Shown here piece by piece: positions 38,046 through 50,230 of a stretch of 64,000 bases of DNA. Where the stretch lies: positions 248,001 through 312,000 of the forward strand of contig JACCIC010000139.1 in assembly GCA_018907035.1 (NCBI GenBank), written 5' to 3'. Position 1 is the stretch's first letter; each line of letters opens with the position of its first letter. The notes under the pieces are model-generated. The model was given only the letters and a program-made list of their open reading frames with translations. It made no database searches and had not been told where the DNA came from. Made by a program: the position numbers and the translations under genes. Origin of the DNA: Sycobia sp. Sy_11. Lineage: Eukaryota; Arthropoda; Insecta; Hymenoptera; Epichrysomallidae.

Positions 38046-38484
38046 TCACATACTATAATGGTGTGGTATATAGAGTTGCGGTACTCGGCGGCGGCGGCGA
38101 GAGGCGTCTCGTCCGATCGCTCCCTGACATTAACTACTTCCGCGCGCGCGCGCCGCGCCGTACAGAATCCGTCGACCTCCTTCGATCGTGTATTTGTCTG
38201 TATATGTATATATATATAGACACGGTATAACCTCCCCCTCCATCTGAAGTGCGATCTTCGAGTCGAGGGGGCGGGAATAGTCGAACTCCTCTCCTCGAAA
38301 GAGGGAGGAGAAGAGAATGCTCAAGACCTCAGGAGCAACAGTGGCAGCAAGCAGCAGCCGCGCCACGACCACCACAACCACCACCACCACCAATAACAGC
38401 ATCAGCGTCTTCGCTTTCCGAGCGGACGACTATATCGAGCGCTCTCTAGTGCAGCGTTGCAATAACAACGACGTGCGAAGAGGA

Positions 38485-38487
<3 letters not shown>

Positions 38488-38543
<56 letters not shown>
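38488..38543. repeat. (TA)n microsatellite
   Basis: About 27 TA units. A shorter TA run lies at about 38650-38674. Confidence 0.95.
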
Positions 38544-38546
<3 letters not shown>

Positions 38547-38849
38547 GCGTTGAAATCCGCTAAGCGCCGTCGCGTCGTCGTCCCTCTCGCGGCTCACGAC
38601 GGCGGTCTCTCTCTCTTTCTCCTCTCTGTCTTTCTCCCCCTCTATTTCTATATAGATATATATATATATATATAATCTATCTGTATGTGTATATATGTAT
38701 ATATAAAGCGACAAGGTCTAAGTCATAGCGAGCCCGAAAAATCCAGCTCAATTAAATTATTTTTAAGATCCCACGTGCGCGCTCGTCCACCGTGGCGGGA
38801 ATGGATGGAGAGAGACTAGTGGGGAGAGTATCTACCTGGCTAGTTACCA

Positions 38850-38853
<4 letters not shown>

Positions 38854-38885
<32 letters not shown>
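38854..38885. repeat. (CT)n microsatellite
   Basis: About 15 CT units. Confidence 0.95.
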
Positions 38886-38888
<3 letters not shown>

Positions 38889-39110
38889 TTCTGTCATTCG
38901 TTAGAGACTTGCCAGAGAGCCCAGGGGGGGGGGGACAGCTGCGCTGTCTTTCGCAACGACGAGGCGATGACGACGACGACCACGTTGACGAGACTGCTGC
39001 TATTGCTGCCGTTGTTACTTTACATGATGTGGTAGATCGCAATTTTTGCCACTCCTATATCGAGTAACGGACGCGGTGTGAGCACGCGCCCCGTTTGATA
39101 CACGATATTT

Positions 39111-41230
39111 GATATCCTAAATATGCATCGTCCGCGTTACGATCGAAACTTGCACGTATCGCACCTGGGGCCGAGTATATAGTGTCCTGATGTGCCACGA
39201 AAGAGCCATTTCGCGCACCGATATAGCATAGAAATTTTATAAGAGCGGATTTTTTAAAATATTTATGCCGTACAGGGCTTTGCACGAATGACCGAGATTT
39301 GTGTGAGGTTGTTAGTGTATATTTTTCCTATTTAATAAGTAGAGCAATTGAGGAATATGCTCTCTAATTATTATTAGAAACTCTAATCATCACCCCCGTT
39401 GGACAGTAGATGGCGCATTGCAACTTTTTCATGCATCGATGAGAACTAATTATCTTGAACCATTAACCGCATAGGCGCTGGGCCGTATCAAGTCTCTGTT
39501 ATAAAAAATACTTCGTTTGCAATTTATTTAAACTCGTTTGAAATTCTTGAATTTCGCGCAATCAGTACTTCTCTATTATATTTTTTAATTTTTATTATTT
39601 ACGCTTATTTGTACCTCATGGCACGAGGGGTTTGCATCGCTCGCTTTAACAGACTTAGCATACATGAGTACGCGTGGAAGGTGAGAGGATACTTTTGGCG
39701 TTATTATACGTTATTGGTTTCGAAGTAAAGAGAGAAAGAGAAGTAGAGGGTAGAGGGACATAAAGTCGGGTATTTTTAATGAATCGTGACTCTGGTACGA
39801 AGCTATGCTTTAGGCTATTAAATTTAGTATTGGAAATGCTCCCGTCGCGCCGCCGAGTCAATGAAAGGTTTACGGAAGCCTTAATACCGTTTCTCAATAA
39901 AAAAAAATATTGCCCCACGGGTTAAAGCTTAAAATGACGCTCATAAATGGAAGACAGTACGGTCCCGCTCCCCCCTTTTGTTATAAGATTTTCCTCAATA
40001 AATGAAACATTAATGCCCAGAAATATTAAGAGCCCCCGTTATTCATTTTCAGATATAATATTATTCTATAATACCTATATATGGTTCGATGATAACATTT
40101 ATTTCTGAGCATAGAATAAAGGCAATAGGATACAATGCTGGAAGATTGATTTTTGTAATATATAGCAGATTGAATTGAAATTATACAACTGTTTTCACAT
40201 TGGGTACTGTTTTTTTCTTCTTCTTTTTTCTTTTTTTTTTTTTTAATAGAATTGATATTTTGACGATGAAAAGTTTCGTCAATTGATAAATACACCGAAC
40301 CGAAAAACTGTTTTCATGAGATAATTTCCTTTTCATTGAAGGACATTTTTAATAAAAAATTAAATATTCAAACTGATGAATATTTAGAATTGCTATAAGT
40401 TCCTCTGATATCAAATCTAAATGCTCGATATTGTTAAATTTTGGAATGATATTCGAGCGCCCGCTGTCATTTGATTGGTTGAGAAATACTTTCAGATGTC
40501 TTCCCCAACCATATTAAAAGATATTAATAATATCATCATTAAGATTGGTAGTCTTGTTCCTCTTCTTAGAATTAATTGTCATCAATCAATATTTATAGTG
40601 TTAGTCGAAATTTTATGCTGCTCTTTAATCATCTTAACTCAAGTCAAATTTTGGTGTATTTATTTCAGAATATACGTTCCTGATAGTTATTGCTATATAT
40701 ATATCAGCTTATAGCCAACTGCCGAGATAGTATACGCAAATGCTCAATATAAAAATATAGACAACGAGATGACGAGTTAACAATAAATGTATGCTAATTC
40801 GACAAAAAACTATACGGATGAGACAACTAAAATTTTCGAGTATTGTTCGATCAAAATAGCCTGATGTAATTCAGGATTTTAAAAAATTCAGTCTTCGCGC
40901 CTAGACTATCATGAAATCGATATTTTTAACTGACCAATGCCAACGCAATCGGGATTGCATTCAGTCAGACGAAGACCCGAGTAGGCGTCACCCGTATCCC
41001 ATGCATAATCAAGTCAAAAATTCTTTCTCTTCAATTTACATCCGAATAACCGGAAAAGAGCGCGCAATCATGCGTAAAAAGGAATATGAAGCGACTACCA
41101 TCCACTGCACATCGATTGGTCTACGTGCTATATACGATGACTGAACAGTTCCATTGTACATCGCACGTTGCCGAGAATCGAAATGTCTTGATCTGTGCAA
41201 ATCCGACGTCTGTAGACGACTCCGCAGAAC
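39111..41230. other. Non-coding, AT-rich
   Basis: Holds the CTCF-type motif at 39404 and a T-rich run at about 40211-40243. Frames up to 89 codons are unrecognised. Confidence 0.5.
39404..39416 (+). promoter_or_regulatory. CTCF-type insulator motif
   Basis: CAGTAGATGGCGC fits the CTCF core CASYAGRKGGCRC at every position. It lies in ordinary AT-rich DNA just right of the GC-rich block 38050-39110 and points the opposite way from the site at 33939. Confidence 0.45.
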
Positions 41231-41450
41231 TGGATGGTTAGAGGGGGGGTGGGGGCGATTAGAGTTTTGGACTTATCTGTATAGGAACCAGTCGGTGGAA
41301 TCAATAAATATATCTATATATGTATCAGAGCTTTGGAAGATCCGAGAAACCAAACGGTCCCCACATAGGATTGGAAGGTGGCAACGAATGGCATAATCGC
41401 CCCCGGGAGCTTATCGAATGACCCCGAGATCGATTTATATGCGTGTGTAT

Positions 41451-41487
41451 GCGCGCGCGCGTGCGCGCGCGTGTGTGTGTATGTGTG
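41451..41487. repeat. (GC)n(GT)n microsatellite
   Basis: Alternating purine-pyrimidine sequence with two GC cores, a strong left-handed DNA candidate. Confidence 0.9.
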
Positions 41488-41900
41488 AATACAAGGTACG
41501 AGGATAGACCTGAGAATTTCGTATAATACGATGGAGGTTTAAATTGCTTTCCGTCTACATAGCAATGCTTCCCAATGAAGTTTAGTAATTTAAAATTTTC
41601 TCAACTAATAATATATTTTGTATTATTGCATCGAAAAGAAGTACAATTTGTACTTTTGCAGGGCTAACTAATAAAAGACACGTTCTTCCGTAGAAAATTA
41701 CGAATGCTTAATTTTTGTATCGACAAGCATCATAAATCTTGAAGTTTTGTCTGAAATCATGAAAGTATCTGGTATAATCCAATTCTATTGAAACTCAATG
41801 GATTAATCGATATGTCTCAGTTTTTCACATAACAGCTGATAGTTAGAGAAATTGGGCTATATGAGAGTGGATTCCGTAAGCAGACTCTGTGATACTTATA

Positions 41901-42486
41901 CAAAGAGGATATCAGATACGGGTAATGGGTCGGTCCAGATTGAGTGAGATAATACTAATTACCTTGAAAATGCTTCCTGTAAAGTTATCGGACATAATAC
42001 TCTCTTCCATTTTCAAGATATATTACTTTTTTATTTATATATAGAAAATAAGAATAACATCCTTTTATGTTGGAAATAGTGTATATCATCAATTGGATTA
42101 TTTTTAAAAAAAAATCCTTACTTTTGAGCCTAAATGGAACACAGAATAGAATTTTCATCGAAGACGGTTAAACATACACTCGTAAATCTATCACTTTTAC
42201 CATTTTTTTAAGTGGAATTAAATGGAATTAACCTGATTTATAAACATTTCCACACACATTAGGATAATTATTAAGATTCATTCGCTTGTCATGTTATTCT
42301 TTATTTGAAATCTGTAACAAAACTGGGCATTTCACCGTATATAGAATTTAAATCAATAGAAATTATCAATTTTTAAATAAAAAATGTATATCTTGTATTT
42401 ATTCTGGAGGCTTTAAAATTTAGGTGGTTAATCAGATGTACAAACCTCGCTCAGTCTGGACCAAATCCGTCATCCATATCTTTTGC
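41901..42486. mobile_element. Possible MITE with diverged terminal inverted repeats
   Basis: GGTCCAGATTGAGTGAG at 41932-41948 faces its inverted counterpart at 42446-42462 with 15 of 17 positions matching. Weaker similarity runs outward (CAAAGAGGATATC against GATATCTTTTG-like sequence) and about 30 bp inward. The inverted ends enclose about 500 bp of AT-rich sequence with no open frame. This looks like a small non-autonomous DNA transposon, but the ends are diverged and no target duplication was identified. Confidence 0.4.
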
Positions 42487-42689
42487 CTTCTTCTGGTGAG
42501 AAATTGGAACTAAGAAAATTTCGAGTTTCACACTTATTGTTTCATGCTATATAGCGATATACATATAGTATACTTTGTTTGAACCAGTCTACAATGAAAA
42601 GTAACGATGTATAGCCAAATCTCGTTCAATTATTTTTTTCGCCGTGACATCGCTAATATCCAGAATTTTTGTTTGTGAAACGAAAGATG

Positions 42690-43080
42690 TCACGATCTTC
42701 TTAGGAGGGGGAGGGGGCATCGATATACAGACGATCCCGCGTATCGAGTTCGTGTCAATGTATATCGAGGGGTGCGGCGCGGCGATCGACCCTCGCTCGC
42801 ACAGTTTTCTATCGTTATAGCCTGTAGCACACTGCGAAGCGCGCCGCCATATCGATCGATCGCCCAGCGACGAGAGTCAAATGGGAGAAGGAGGGGGCAG
42901 TGGCCGAGCGGCATTATAAATGGTAGGAGGGGATTCACCGGGGCCGCGAACCTTCCTGTCCAATGATCCCGTATTGCTCTTTGCATCCTAACTTACTCGA
43001 GTCTCGGTAGGTCTCCCAGTTAGTTGCACCAAGCTGTTCGTCGATTCGAAGGACAAGCTAAGGTGGGGGTAGGAGGTTCA
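42690..43080. other. GC-rich, CpG-containing block
   Basis: Opposed frames of 98 and 64 codons with no domain. Contains the weak TATA candidate and G-runs. No CT/GA tract is adjacent, unlike most other blocks. Confidence 0.4.
42915..42920 (+). promoter_or_regulatory. Weak candidate TATA box
   Basis: TATAAA lies inside a GC-rich block (42690-43080), preceded by CGAGCGGCAT and followed by TGGTAGGAGG. There is no clear initiator at the expected distance. It stands out only because the surroundings are GC-rich. Confidence 0.15.
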
Positions 43081-45130
43081 ATCGAGAGATATGAGCGAAT
43101 TGAATCAGCAGCGCACGTATCGGTTATTAACGAGGTCACTCTTTATATATAGTTTGGGCTATACTTTTGGTTCGCCTTGGCTCTACACAGAAAAACAACT
43201 ATTGTATAATTTTCGGAGTAATCCTGCGTATGGGGCAGATAGAATGACATTAAAATCGAGTTGGAACAAAAATTTTGCACCATGTATCAAATAATAAATT
43301 TCGCAAAAAATTTCTTCAATTAGCAAGGGACTTCCCGCAGTTAGCATCACTGGATGCGCAACGATTATAAATGAGCTAAACTATAAAAATGGTGTTGATT
43401 TCGATCAATTTTTTTCTCATACCTATCATGCGGCTCTAAAAAAATGGAATTAAACTGGATCTGAAACCGAAATGGATAGTATAAACTACAGAGCTAAATT
43501 TAAACCCAAATAAATAACATAAAGGACACAGCTAAGTCGCATCGCTTCTTTTTTTCCCGCGTATACTCCGAAGGAATATCAATGTACGGCCGACGAAGTG
43601 CTTCGCTTATTGTCATTGCTATTTCAGAACGTAATCTTAAATACCCAGTCGAACATTTTTTGACACAGTTTGAGCTCGTTTCTTGACAGAAACGTTTAAC
43701 TTACGCTAACCGGTCGGGCAAGTGGCGCTATAGAGGCGTCAGTGTCTGTTTTACGTATGAAGGTTTTTTCTCTTACCTGAAACAGAAAAAGAAAAAGAGA
43801 TTTATAGCTAATACGTTCTCTGATTCTCTTGATGGATAAGAAATCGATATATAAAATGTATTTGTATTATGGCCGGCCAGCCAAACTTACTATACAGTCT
43901 GCGGAAGAAGTATATTATGGGGATGGGGCTAGGTGTTGAGTAAGGCCGGGGAGAAGGGATGAGGATGTTTTAATCAAAACTCACGCTCCCAGGTCAAATT
44001 CTCAAATTGCTGAAAAGGAAATTATAACTCGCTCGGCGAAATGATAACAAGCCCGGCCGCCGCTCAACTTTCGACTTAATTCCAGTCCTTTAGCGACACG
44101 CTAACTTGTATAATATTTGGTATAACAGCTCTCACAGAATGGGCAATCCTGCTTCAAACTCTCTCCCACCCCCCCCCCTCGCTCTTTCTCTCTATCTCTG
44201 TCTCTCTCCTCAAGTGGCTTTTCGGCAGAGAAATAGGGAATATGAGCAAGGAGAGAGTATATATATCACCTCAAATAACGGATTACTTCGGACAAGTGAC
44301 GATTGCTTTCTCTTATCTCTGCATTCGAAGCACTTTTTCAACTACTCATAAATGTTTTATTTACAGCCGTCACTGTAGCCCGACATAGGACGAATGATGA
44401 TGGCGATGATATATTAATTTACCTATATACATACTTTTTAAAATCCAGATAGCGAAAATGTTAATTTCTCAACAAGTGATTATGGAAAATAGTTAAGTCG
44501 CATGCTAGAAATTCCTAAGGTTTAATTTCGTTCGTTTGAGATTCAAAAGGGAATACAGTAATGAATTCAACGTTCGTTTAAATCACCTATTTATGAAAGT
44601 GGGCGGCATAAATCCCACGTGGTATATTTACACTAGTTTTGATATGCACGTATCTAAATATGAGCAGCGCATTATATAAAAAAATACGCACGTAAAAATA
44701 TAAGCAGAATTGTTGAATATAAGTTACGTTTTTTATGTTAACCTACTTTTTTATATAACCGAAATACAATAAAACCTATTTGCTCAATCATATCAGCCCT
44801 AGGCCAAGTAATATAAATTATTTAAATATAATCAGTCAAATATTAGTATATTTCAAGCCACAGTTTTCTGAATTCCTACACATAATATAAATTTTTGCGT
44901 CCCGCTATAGAGAGCGATACATTTGTTTTGACAAAAGTGTCTATTCAATTCTCTATACAGATTCGTCTGACTACGACATTACAAGGAGTTAGTTGTGATT
45001 GACATAACAAAGAGTTAAAAACTAATATGCTGGAATCACTATTATTATCATACATTTTGAAAAGTAAAAACATTTTCCAGTATCTACGTTCGTAACGTGA
45101 ACAAAAAATTAATGATCTCATAAGTATCAT
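43081..45130. other. Non-coding, mostly AT-rich
   Basis: AAGTGGCGC near 43729 is a weaker CTCF-like match. A C-run and imperfect CT tract lie at 44164-44210. No gene was seen. Confidence 0.5.
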
Positions 45131-45131
45131 G

Positions 45132-45164
45132 AATTAATAAATATTTTTATCGATCTTACAGTCT
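45132..45164 (+). repeat. Dispersed copy of the 49.4-kb hairpin arm
   Basis: The 33 nt here match the reverse complement of 49481-49513 at 30 positions, including TCTTACAGTCT. There is no inverted partner nearby, so this is a single arm. It shows the hairpin arm is a repeated sequence. Confidence 0.55.
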
Positions 45165-45169
45165 TTACA

Positions 45170-45780
45170 ATATCATATATTAGTTAAAATAACGACAAGT
45201 AGAATAATGCAAGTATCATGAATACTTGCAGAACGGTTGGAAAAATCTTACGATTTGAATCCATTAAATTAATATGTCGTAGAACTCAATCTCTATCTAT
45301 CACCCCCTTGCCCCTCCTCGCAATAAATCCTAGCAGCGGAACTGCTATAAAACTCTACAAGTGTTCCAGGATGCCCGAAAAATTCCTCGTCGATTAAAAA
45401 AGAAAATCAAGAAAGTGTGGAGTAGAAGTGCGATAATAAAAAATCACATTTATCTCAGTTGGGAGACCGGAGAAGTTAAATCAACTCCTTTCGTAATCCA
45501 AGGAAAATAAACGAAAAAAGGGACGTTTAAAAGGATCCGGGTCAGTATGGGATTCCGTGAAAAAACAAAAGAGGGTGTAAGACGTATAGATGTAAGAAAA
45601 CAGCCGAAACAGAGGAGTGAGGTCAAAAAGAGCCAGGTTATGGAGAATCCTTGAACACGACCTGGCGCATATGGAGCGCAAGAATCGAGATAGATGTACC
45701 AACCGAATCAATGACTGCGTATACATATTTAAATATTGCGGAAGGGCGACAAAAGCGGTGCGCAAAAATATTTTTCTGGG
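45170..45780. other. Non-coding
   Basis: A short palindrome GCAAGTAT/ATACTTGC lies at 45209-45229. No domain was found in the overlapping 94- and 101-codon frames. Confidence 0.5.
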
Positions 45781-45947
45781 AATTCCCGATCATGAGCCCC
45801 GGGAAGTAGCGACCGGAGGAAGAGGAAGCGAGCTCGTACGCCCTGAGAGCGAATTCCTTGCTCCGTCCCGACGGCTTTATAAAACGCATATACGGTTTCC
45901 ATATGGATCGAGTATGTTTTGATTAGCGATTTCGCGACCGGCCTACT

Positions 45948-45986
45948 CCCCCTCCCCCGCTCTCGACCTACCCCCACCCCGCCCCC
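45948..45986 (-). other. Clustered C-runs, G-quadruplex candidate
   Basis: Two C5 runs (45948-45958) are followed about 12 bases later by C5-A-C4-G-C5. The minus strand carries at least four G-runs. It marks the left edge of the largest GC-rich block. Confidence 0.5.
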
Positions 45987-46630
45987 ATGAGCGAATACAC
46001 GCGTGTCTTCGAGGTACGCGCGCAGGATCGGAATGCGTGCCGTGCTCGCCCTCCCCCTATCAGACACTCCGCCCACCCACCCCTCGGCCCGTAAGGCTCC
46101 ACGGAGCACCGTCGCGGACTGTGGGGCCGCGTGTTCGTACGTATATACGTAAAAGTGTATACAGTGGATAGTGGAGAGGGGATCCAGTGCCCTCTCGTAG
46201 AAGAGGGTTGGAAAGACGGGGAGCAAAGAGGATGGCCGCCGCCGCAGCCGCCTCTGCCGGGTCGCGCGCCGCATGCCGTGTGCGTGCGGCAGAGAGAGAG
46301 AGAGAGAGAGGAGGAAGGGAGAATGGAAAACGCAGAGTACGCCAGCGCGAACATATCGATCTCTCTCGCGGCCGCGCACGCCGCATCGACGGCCAGGACG
46401 AGACTGAACATCCCCTCTCCGCACCCGACCCCTCCCGTTAGTCTCGCTGCCCCCTATACCACCGGCGCTGTATTTTGTGTCTATACATAAATATATATAT
46501 ATGTATATGTTTATGTGTGTAATACCATCAGTTGCCTGGCTGCAAGGCGGTCGTCGCGCGAGGTGCGGCAGACGGCACGAGCGACAGGTCCTACTATATA
46601 TATAATCTACCAATCCCCCTTCCTCGCGCG

Positions 46631-46637
46631 CTCTCTC

Positions 46638-46678
<41 letters not shown>

Positions 46679-46686
46679 CTCTCTCC
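46631..46686. repeat. (CT)n microsatellite
   Basis: About 25 CT units with CA and CG interruptions, inside the largest GC-rich block. Confidence 0.95.
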
Positions 46687-47159
46687 CCCCTCTTCCCCTG
46701 CATTGCACCCGCACAGCAGACTATATACAGCCACGCGTAAACACGCACCTACCCACGACGACGGTTGCCCGATCTATTATATTTTCCGTTTTTCCACGCG
46801 TGTCGGCCCTTCCTCCGAGCCCCTCGTATGCGTACGCCCCCCCCTCCCAACACAATAACCCTGTCGTTTACGGTTGCAGCTGGTCGCGGACCGCTGCGCT
46901 TGCTATAGATGGAGCTATACGCGTGTCGTCGCGCATTACGAACGTTAGTGTATATTTCTGCCGCGGAACGCGCACCCGGGCGAAGATCCCTTCAATGATG
47001 TTTCGCTCTTAGTGCGACGCATAAATTTATTCTCCGCCCAGTTTCCTCGCCCCATAATCTGGCGCTGCTTCGATCATGATTATTGCTGTTGCTGTTGTCG
47101 TTGTTGTTTTCACCAACGTAAAACTAATGGCTCCTCGATGCGGGAGTTGGGGGGGGGGC

Positions 47160-48304
47160 AGAAAAACGAGTTCATTCGTTGCGGTTAATGACTGGAGAGA
47201 GGGACAGAAAGAGAGACAGCGAGAAAGAGAATGACCCTTTGCCCAAGAAAACTAAATTACTCGTTAGGGCACATTGTCGAATTGTATAGCTATTAAACAC
47301 GATGAATAAATTTTGGAGGTTAAAAACGCTACAATACGTTACCGGACCATGTAATCTTAAATTTTTTCCGTCTTTAAGGAAAAATATGTTCTTTTATATA
47401 GTCGCCAATAAAGAAAAATTGATGGAACGCATATATTCTAATGTATCTTTCTCCGTAAATTATAAATCACTATTACAGTATTTTATTCTAAAACTTGACA
47501 TTTACTAAAAATGCAGCGTCAAATTAAATAAAAGTTGTGTCTTAATCATTTATTGGTTTAATTTATCCTCTAATCATGTTCACATCAACGGATCGTAATG
47601 AATTTCGGGATACTGCGAACTAATTATCTCGGCTATAATTAACGCAGTGTAGGATGTGCAAATTCAAGCTGGCTAACTCAATATGGCAGATTTAAATACG
47701 CGACTTGTTATTTTTTTCTCGATTTGTTTATTTATAAAGATTTTTTCACGAAATTTAATCATTTTTTTCTGACATTTCGTGATTCGTCTCGTGATTTCAT
47801 AAAGTTTCTACTACTAAATACTCTCACTCATGTTAGTTATAAAATTCAATTTATTTTTAATTTTTAGCTTATTTCGTTAAATGTCTTGTACAATAAGTAT
47901 ACCAACTTCGGCTTAAAAACTGCGTGAAATAATAATATACCATGGAACCAGCATGATAAAGCTCATATTTTCAATTTTTTCAAACGTAATATCAAGACTC
48001 AAATTTGCTGTTAAAAAATTGGCATGATTTTGCAGTTCTGCAAGTATTAGAATGATATTGATATTGGCCAACATTTTACATAGAATTAGAAGAAACGGAA
48101 AATCTTCTTCTATATAATGTTTCAATTTTAGAATAATCTAGAACAAATTTAGAATCGTTTCTTTCCATTATAAACGATTTTATTAATAAAAACACTTACG
48201 CATACAGGGAATAGTATCCCATTATTTATTTCTCATTGCAAAGAGTCGGTTAGTTTCATAAATTTATTATAAAAAAAAATCCTGTTAATACACCTATTTC
48301 AATG

Positions 48305-48305
<1 letters not shown>
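47160..48305. other. Non-coding, AT-rich
   Basis: A TTG/CTG-type triplet run lies just left at 47082-47110. Frames of 68-70 codons are unrecognised. Confidence 0.5.

Positions 48306-48307
<2 letters not shown>

Positions 48308-48352
<45 letters not shown>
48308..48352. repeat. (TA)n microsatellite
   Basis: First of three TA tracts within about 610 bp. Confidence 0.95.
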
Positions 48353-48355
<3 letters not shown>

Positions 48356-48517
48356 ATGACTACGCGTATATTCCAAGTATGCCGTATGAAAGATCGATCT
48401 CGCTGGGAAATTACGCCCTGAATATTTTATTCCGCGATACGGATAAAGAAATCCTTCTAAAAGCTTTTTTCCTGTTCATTTTGTACCGCATAATGTCTAC
48501 GGCAAAGTTTGCGTAAT

Positions 48518-48522
<5 letters not shown>

Positions 48523-48566
<44 letters not shown>
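48523..48566. repeat. (TA)n microsatellite
   Basis: Second of the three. Its flanks do not match those of the others, so this is not a simple segmental duplication. Confidence 0.95.
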
Positions 48567-48570
<4 letters not shown>

Positions 48571-48868
48571 CTAATGAAAATGTGTTTGGTTGCAGCAGAT
48601 TTTCAATGTTGAAATTCAGGCTCGAATGACAATTTTATAATTAAACTCTCCATCTTCGAAAGCAGAATGCCAGATCGTGCGGGTATCAGTATTAGATTCG
48701 AAGTAAATATTAATTTTACGCAATTTCAAATATTATTTTAAATTTATTGCGCGCGGAATATTTGGCGTAACCTTAAGTGTTAATAAGCAGGCGTAACGTT
48801 TGCCATCGTACACGGGTATGACTTTCAGTTCGTTGAATTTTGAAAGATTAAATCTTTCGCGTACATAG

Positions 48869-48870
<2 letters not shown>

Positions 48871-48916
<46 letters not shown>
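48871..48916. repeat. (TA)n microsatellite
   Basis: Third of the three. Confidence 0.95.
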
Positions 48917-48919
<3 letters not shown>

Positions 48920-49168
48920 AGTAATCATTTCGAATTATCACCGCGGCCTTCGGGGCTCTCATTGCTTTCCATCTATATTAACACCATCGGAAGATACAGA
49001 TATAACTTGTTTCTCGAATCTTTTATCACGCCTGCTTTTAGACAAGGCGACTTTCTACATGCTTGTACTTGTGCTCCTTATTTCATCCTTCGCAAAATGC
49101 TTCAATTCTTAAGAATCGCGAATTTGAGACATTGGAATAACCGATAATTTTCTAACTATTACTATAGA

Positions 49169-49202
<34 letters not shown>
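49169..49202. repeat. (ATT)n microsatellite
   Basis: About 11 ATT units. Confidence 0.95.
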
Positions 49203-49203
<1 letters not shown>

Positions 49204-49373
49204 ATAATTGGCAACTTTGTTGATAATTTTAAGTCGCTTATGCCAAGAATTCAAAGATGACCTGTGAGCTTTTATAGATTTATATTATTCTTTTAGATTT
49301 AGTTTGCGTAAATGTAATATACGACTATAAAAATTATATTTTTTTCACAAAAAGAGATTATATATGTTTGATG

Positions 49374-49377
<4 letters not shown>

Positions 49378-49417
<40 letters not shown>
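49378..49417. repeat. (TA)n microsatellite
   Basis: Runs directly into the left arm of the 49.4-kb hairpin. Confidence 0.95.
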
Positions 49418-49424
<7 letters not shown>

Positions 49425-49511
49425 TAGTTCTATTGGTCTTACAGTCCAATGAAATATCTTACAGTCTAATTCATTTAAATAGACTGTAAGACCAATATAA
49501 ATATTTATTAA
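49417..49511. other. 95-nt hairpin of pre-microRNA size
   Basis: The arms 49417-49446 and 49482-49511 pair at 28 of 30 positions, with a 35-nt loop. The stem contains ATTGGTCTTACAGTC on one side and its exact complement on the other. The loop holds another CTTACAGTCTA that can also pair with the right arm, so two folds are possible. It lies next to a (TA)n tract. It could be a microRNA-like precursor or a small foldback repeat, since one arm recurs at 45132-45164. Expression is unknown. Confidence 0.6.
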
Positions 49512-50230
49512 TTTATCTAAATACAGTCGACATAAGCACAATTAAAGTACTATTATATATGTTTTACATATGTTTTGAATAATTTGAATACTTTATGAGT
49601 AATATTATATGAATATTACCTCATTATTATGATCAGAATACGATTTTTTGAAATTTTATTCAAATAAATTTTTTAAGGTAATGATTTATAGCAAAAGTTT
49701 CCACATAGAAAAATTTAATTTTTATTAAAAGTTGATTAAATCTTAAAAGAACTTAACAAGAATTTAAGCTTAATAAGGATTTTTTACAATGACAGGACGA
49801 TCGATAAGCCATTATTATATTCTACATACCTAAGATTTTCACTTGCTTTTCTAAATCGTATTTACACGTAGATATCCAAAAAGAAAAATATTGAAATATT
49901 CCGAATCATTTTGGGAAGAATAGTTTTTCATGCTCGTTGACAGATACTTTTATCCGTTCTTTTTTATTTATTGTTTTTTTTTTCACAAGAATTTTTTTCA
50001 AGCAATATCTCGCGATCGTTTTTTGCCCTGGAACGCGGGTATGCACTTTTAATCTAGTTCGGAACGATAAACTCATTACAGAATCATATACTCCTTTGTG
50101 ATACATGCATTGACGCTTCGCCTCAGTTTTAGCGGATGAAATTTCGTAATTTATTTATTGTAAATGACTCACTAAGAAATACCTACATATTTATACTCAT
50201 TACAAGCTAATCCGACGGTAAAACTCATTT
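49512..50230. other. Non-coding, AT-rich
   Basis: No structure recognised. Confidence 0.5.

Larger units (their letters stand above)
38050..39110. other. GC-rich block with CAG/CCA triplets and CT tracts
   Basis: Contains CAG and CCA triplet runs at 38340-38393, two TA tracts, a (CT)n tract, a long G-run near 38922, a CTACCTG heptamer (38832-38838) and (GAC)n/(TGC)n sequence at about 38970-39018. Frames of 75-102 codons are low-complexity. It could include the 5' untranslated region of an unseen transcript, but no exon can be shown. Confidence 0.45.
45780..47010. other. Largest GC-rich, CpG-containing block
   Basis: About 1.2 kb with C-run clusters, a GA tract (46289-46311), a long CT tract and a TATAAAA at 45878-45884. 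Seven or more frames (up to 294 codons minus, 165 plus) overlap here. Their translations are Arg/Ser/Pro/Ala-rich or microsatellite-derived and mutually exclusive, so none is called. A good candidate for a regulatory island or a transcript's 5' end. Confidence 0.45.

Noticed and set aside
43724..43740. AAGTGGCGCTAT as a third CTCF site
   Set aside because: It differs from the core at a conserved G, so it is only a weak match. I did not list it as a feature.
45729..46613. 294-codon minus-strand frame and overlapping plus frames
   Set aside because: The frames are mutually exclusive, Arg/Ser/Pro-rich, and partly translate GA/CT repeats. They lie in a GC-rich block where open frames are expected on both strands.
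46515..47012. 165-codon plus-strand frame
   Set aside because: Its centre is a Ser-Leu run from the CT microsatellite and no domain is visible.
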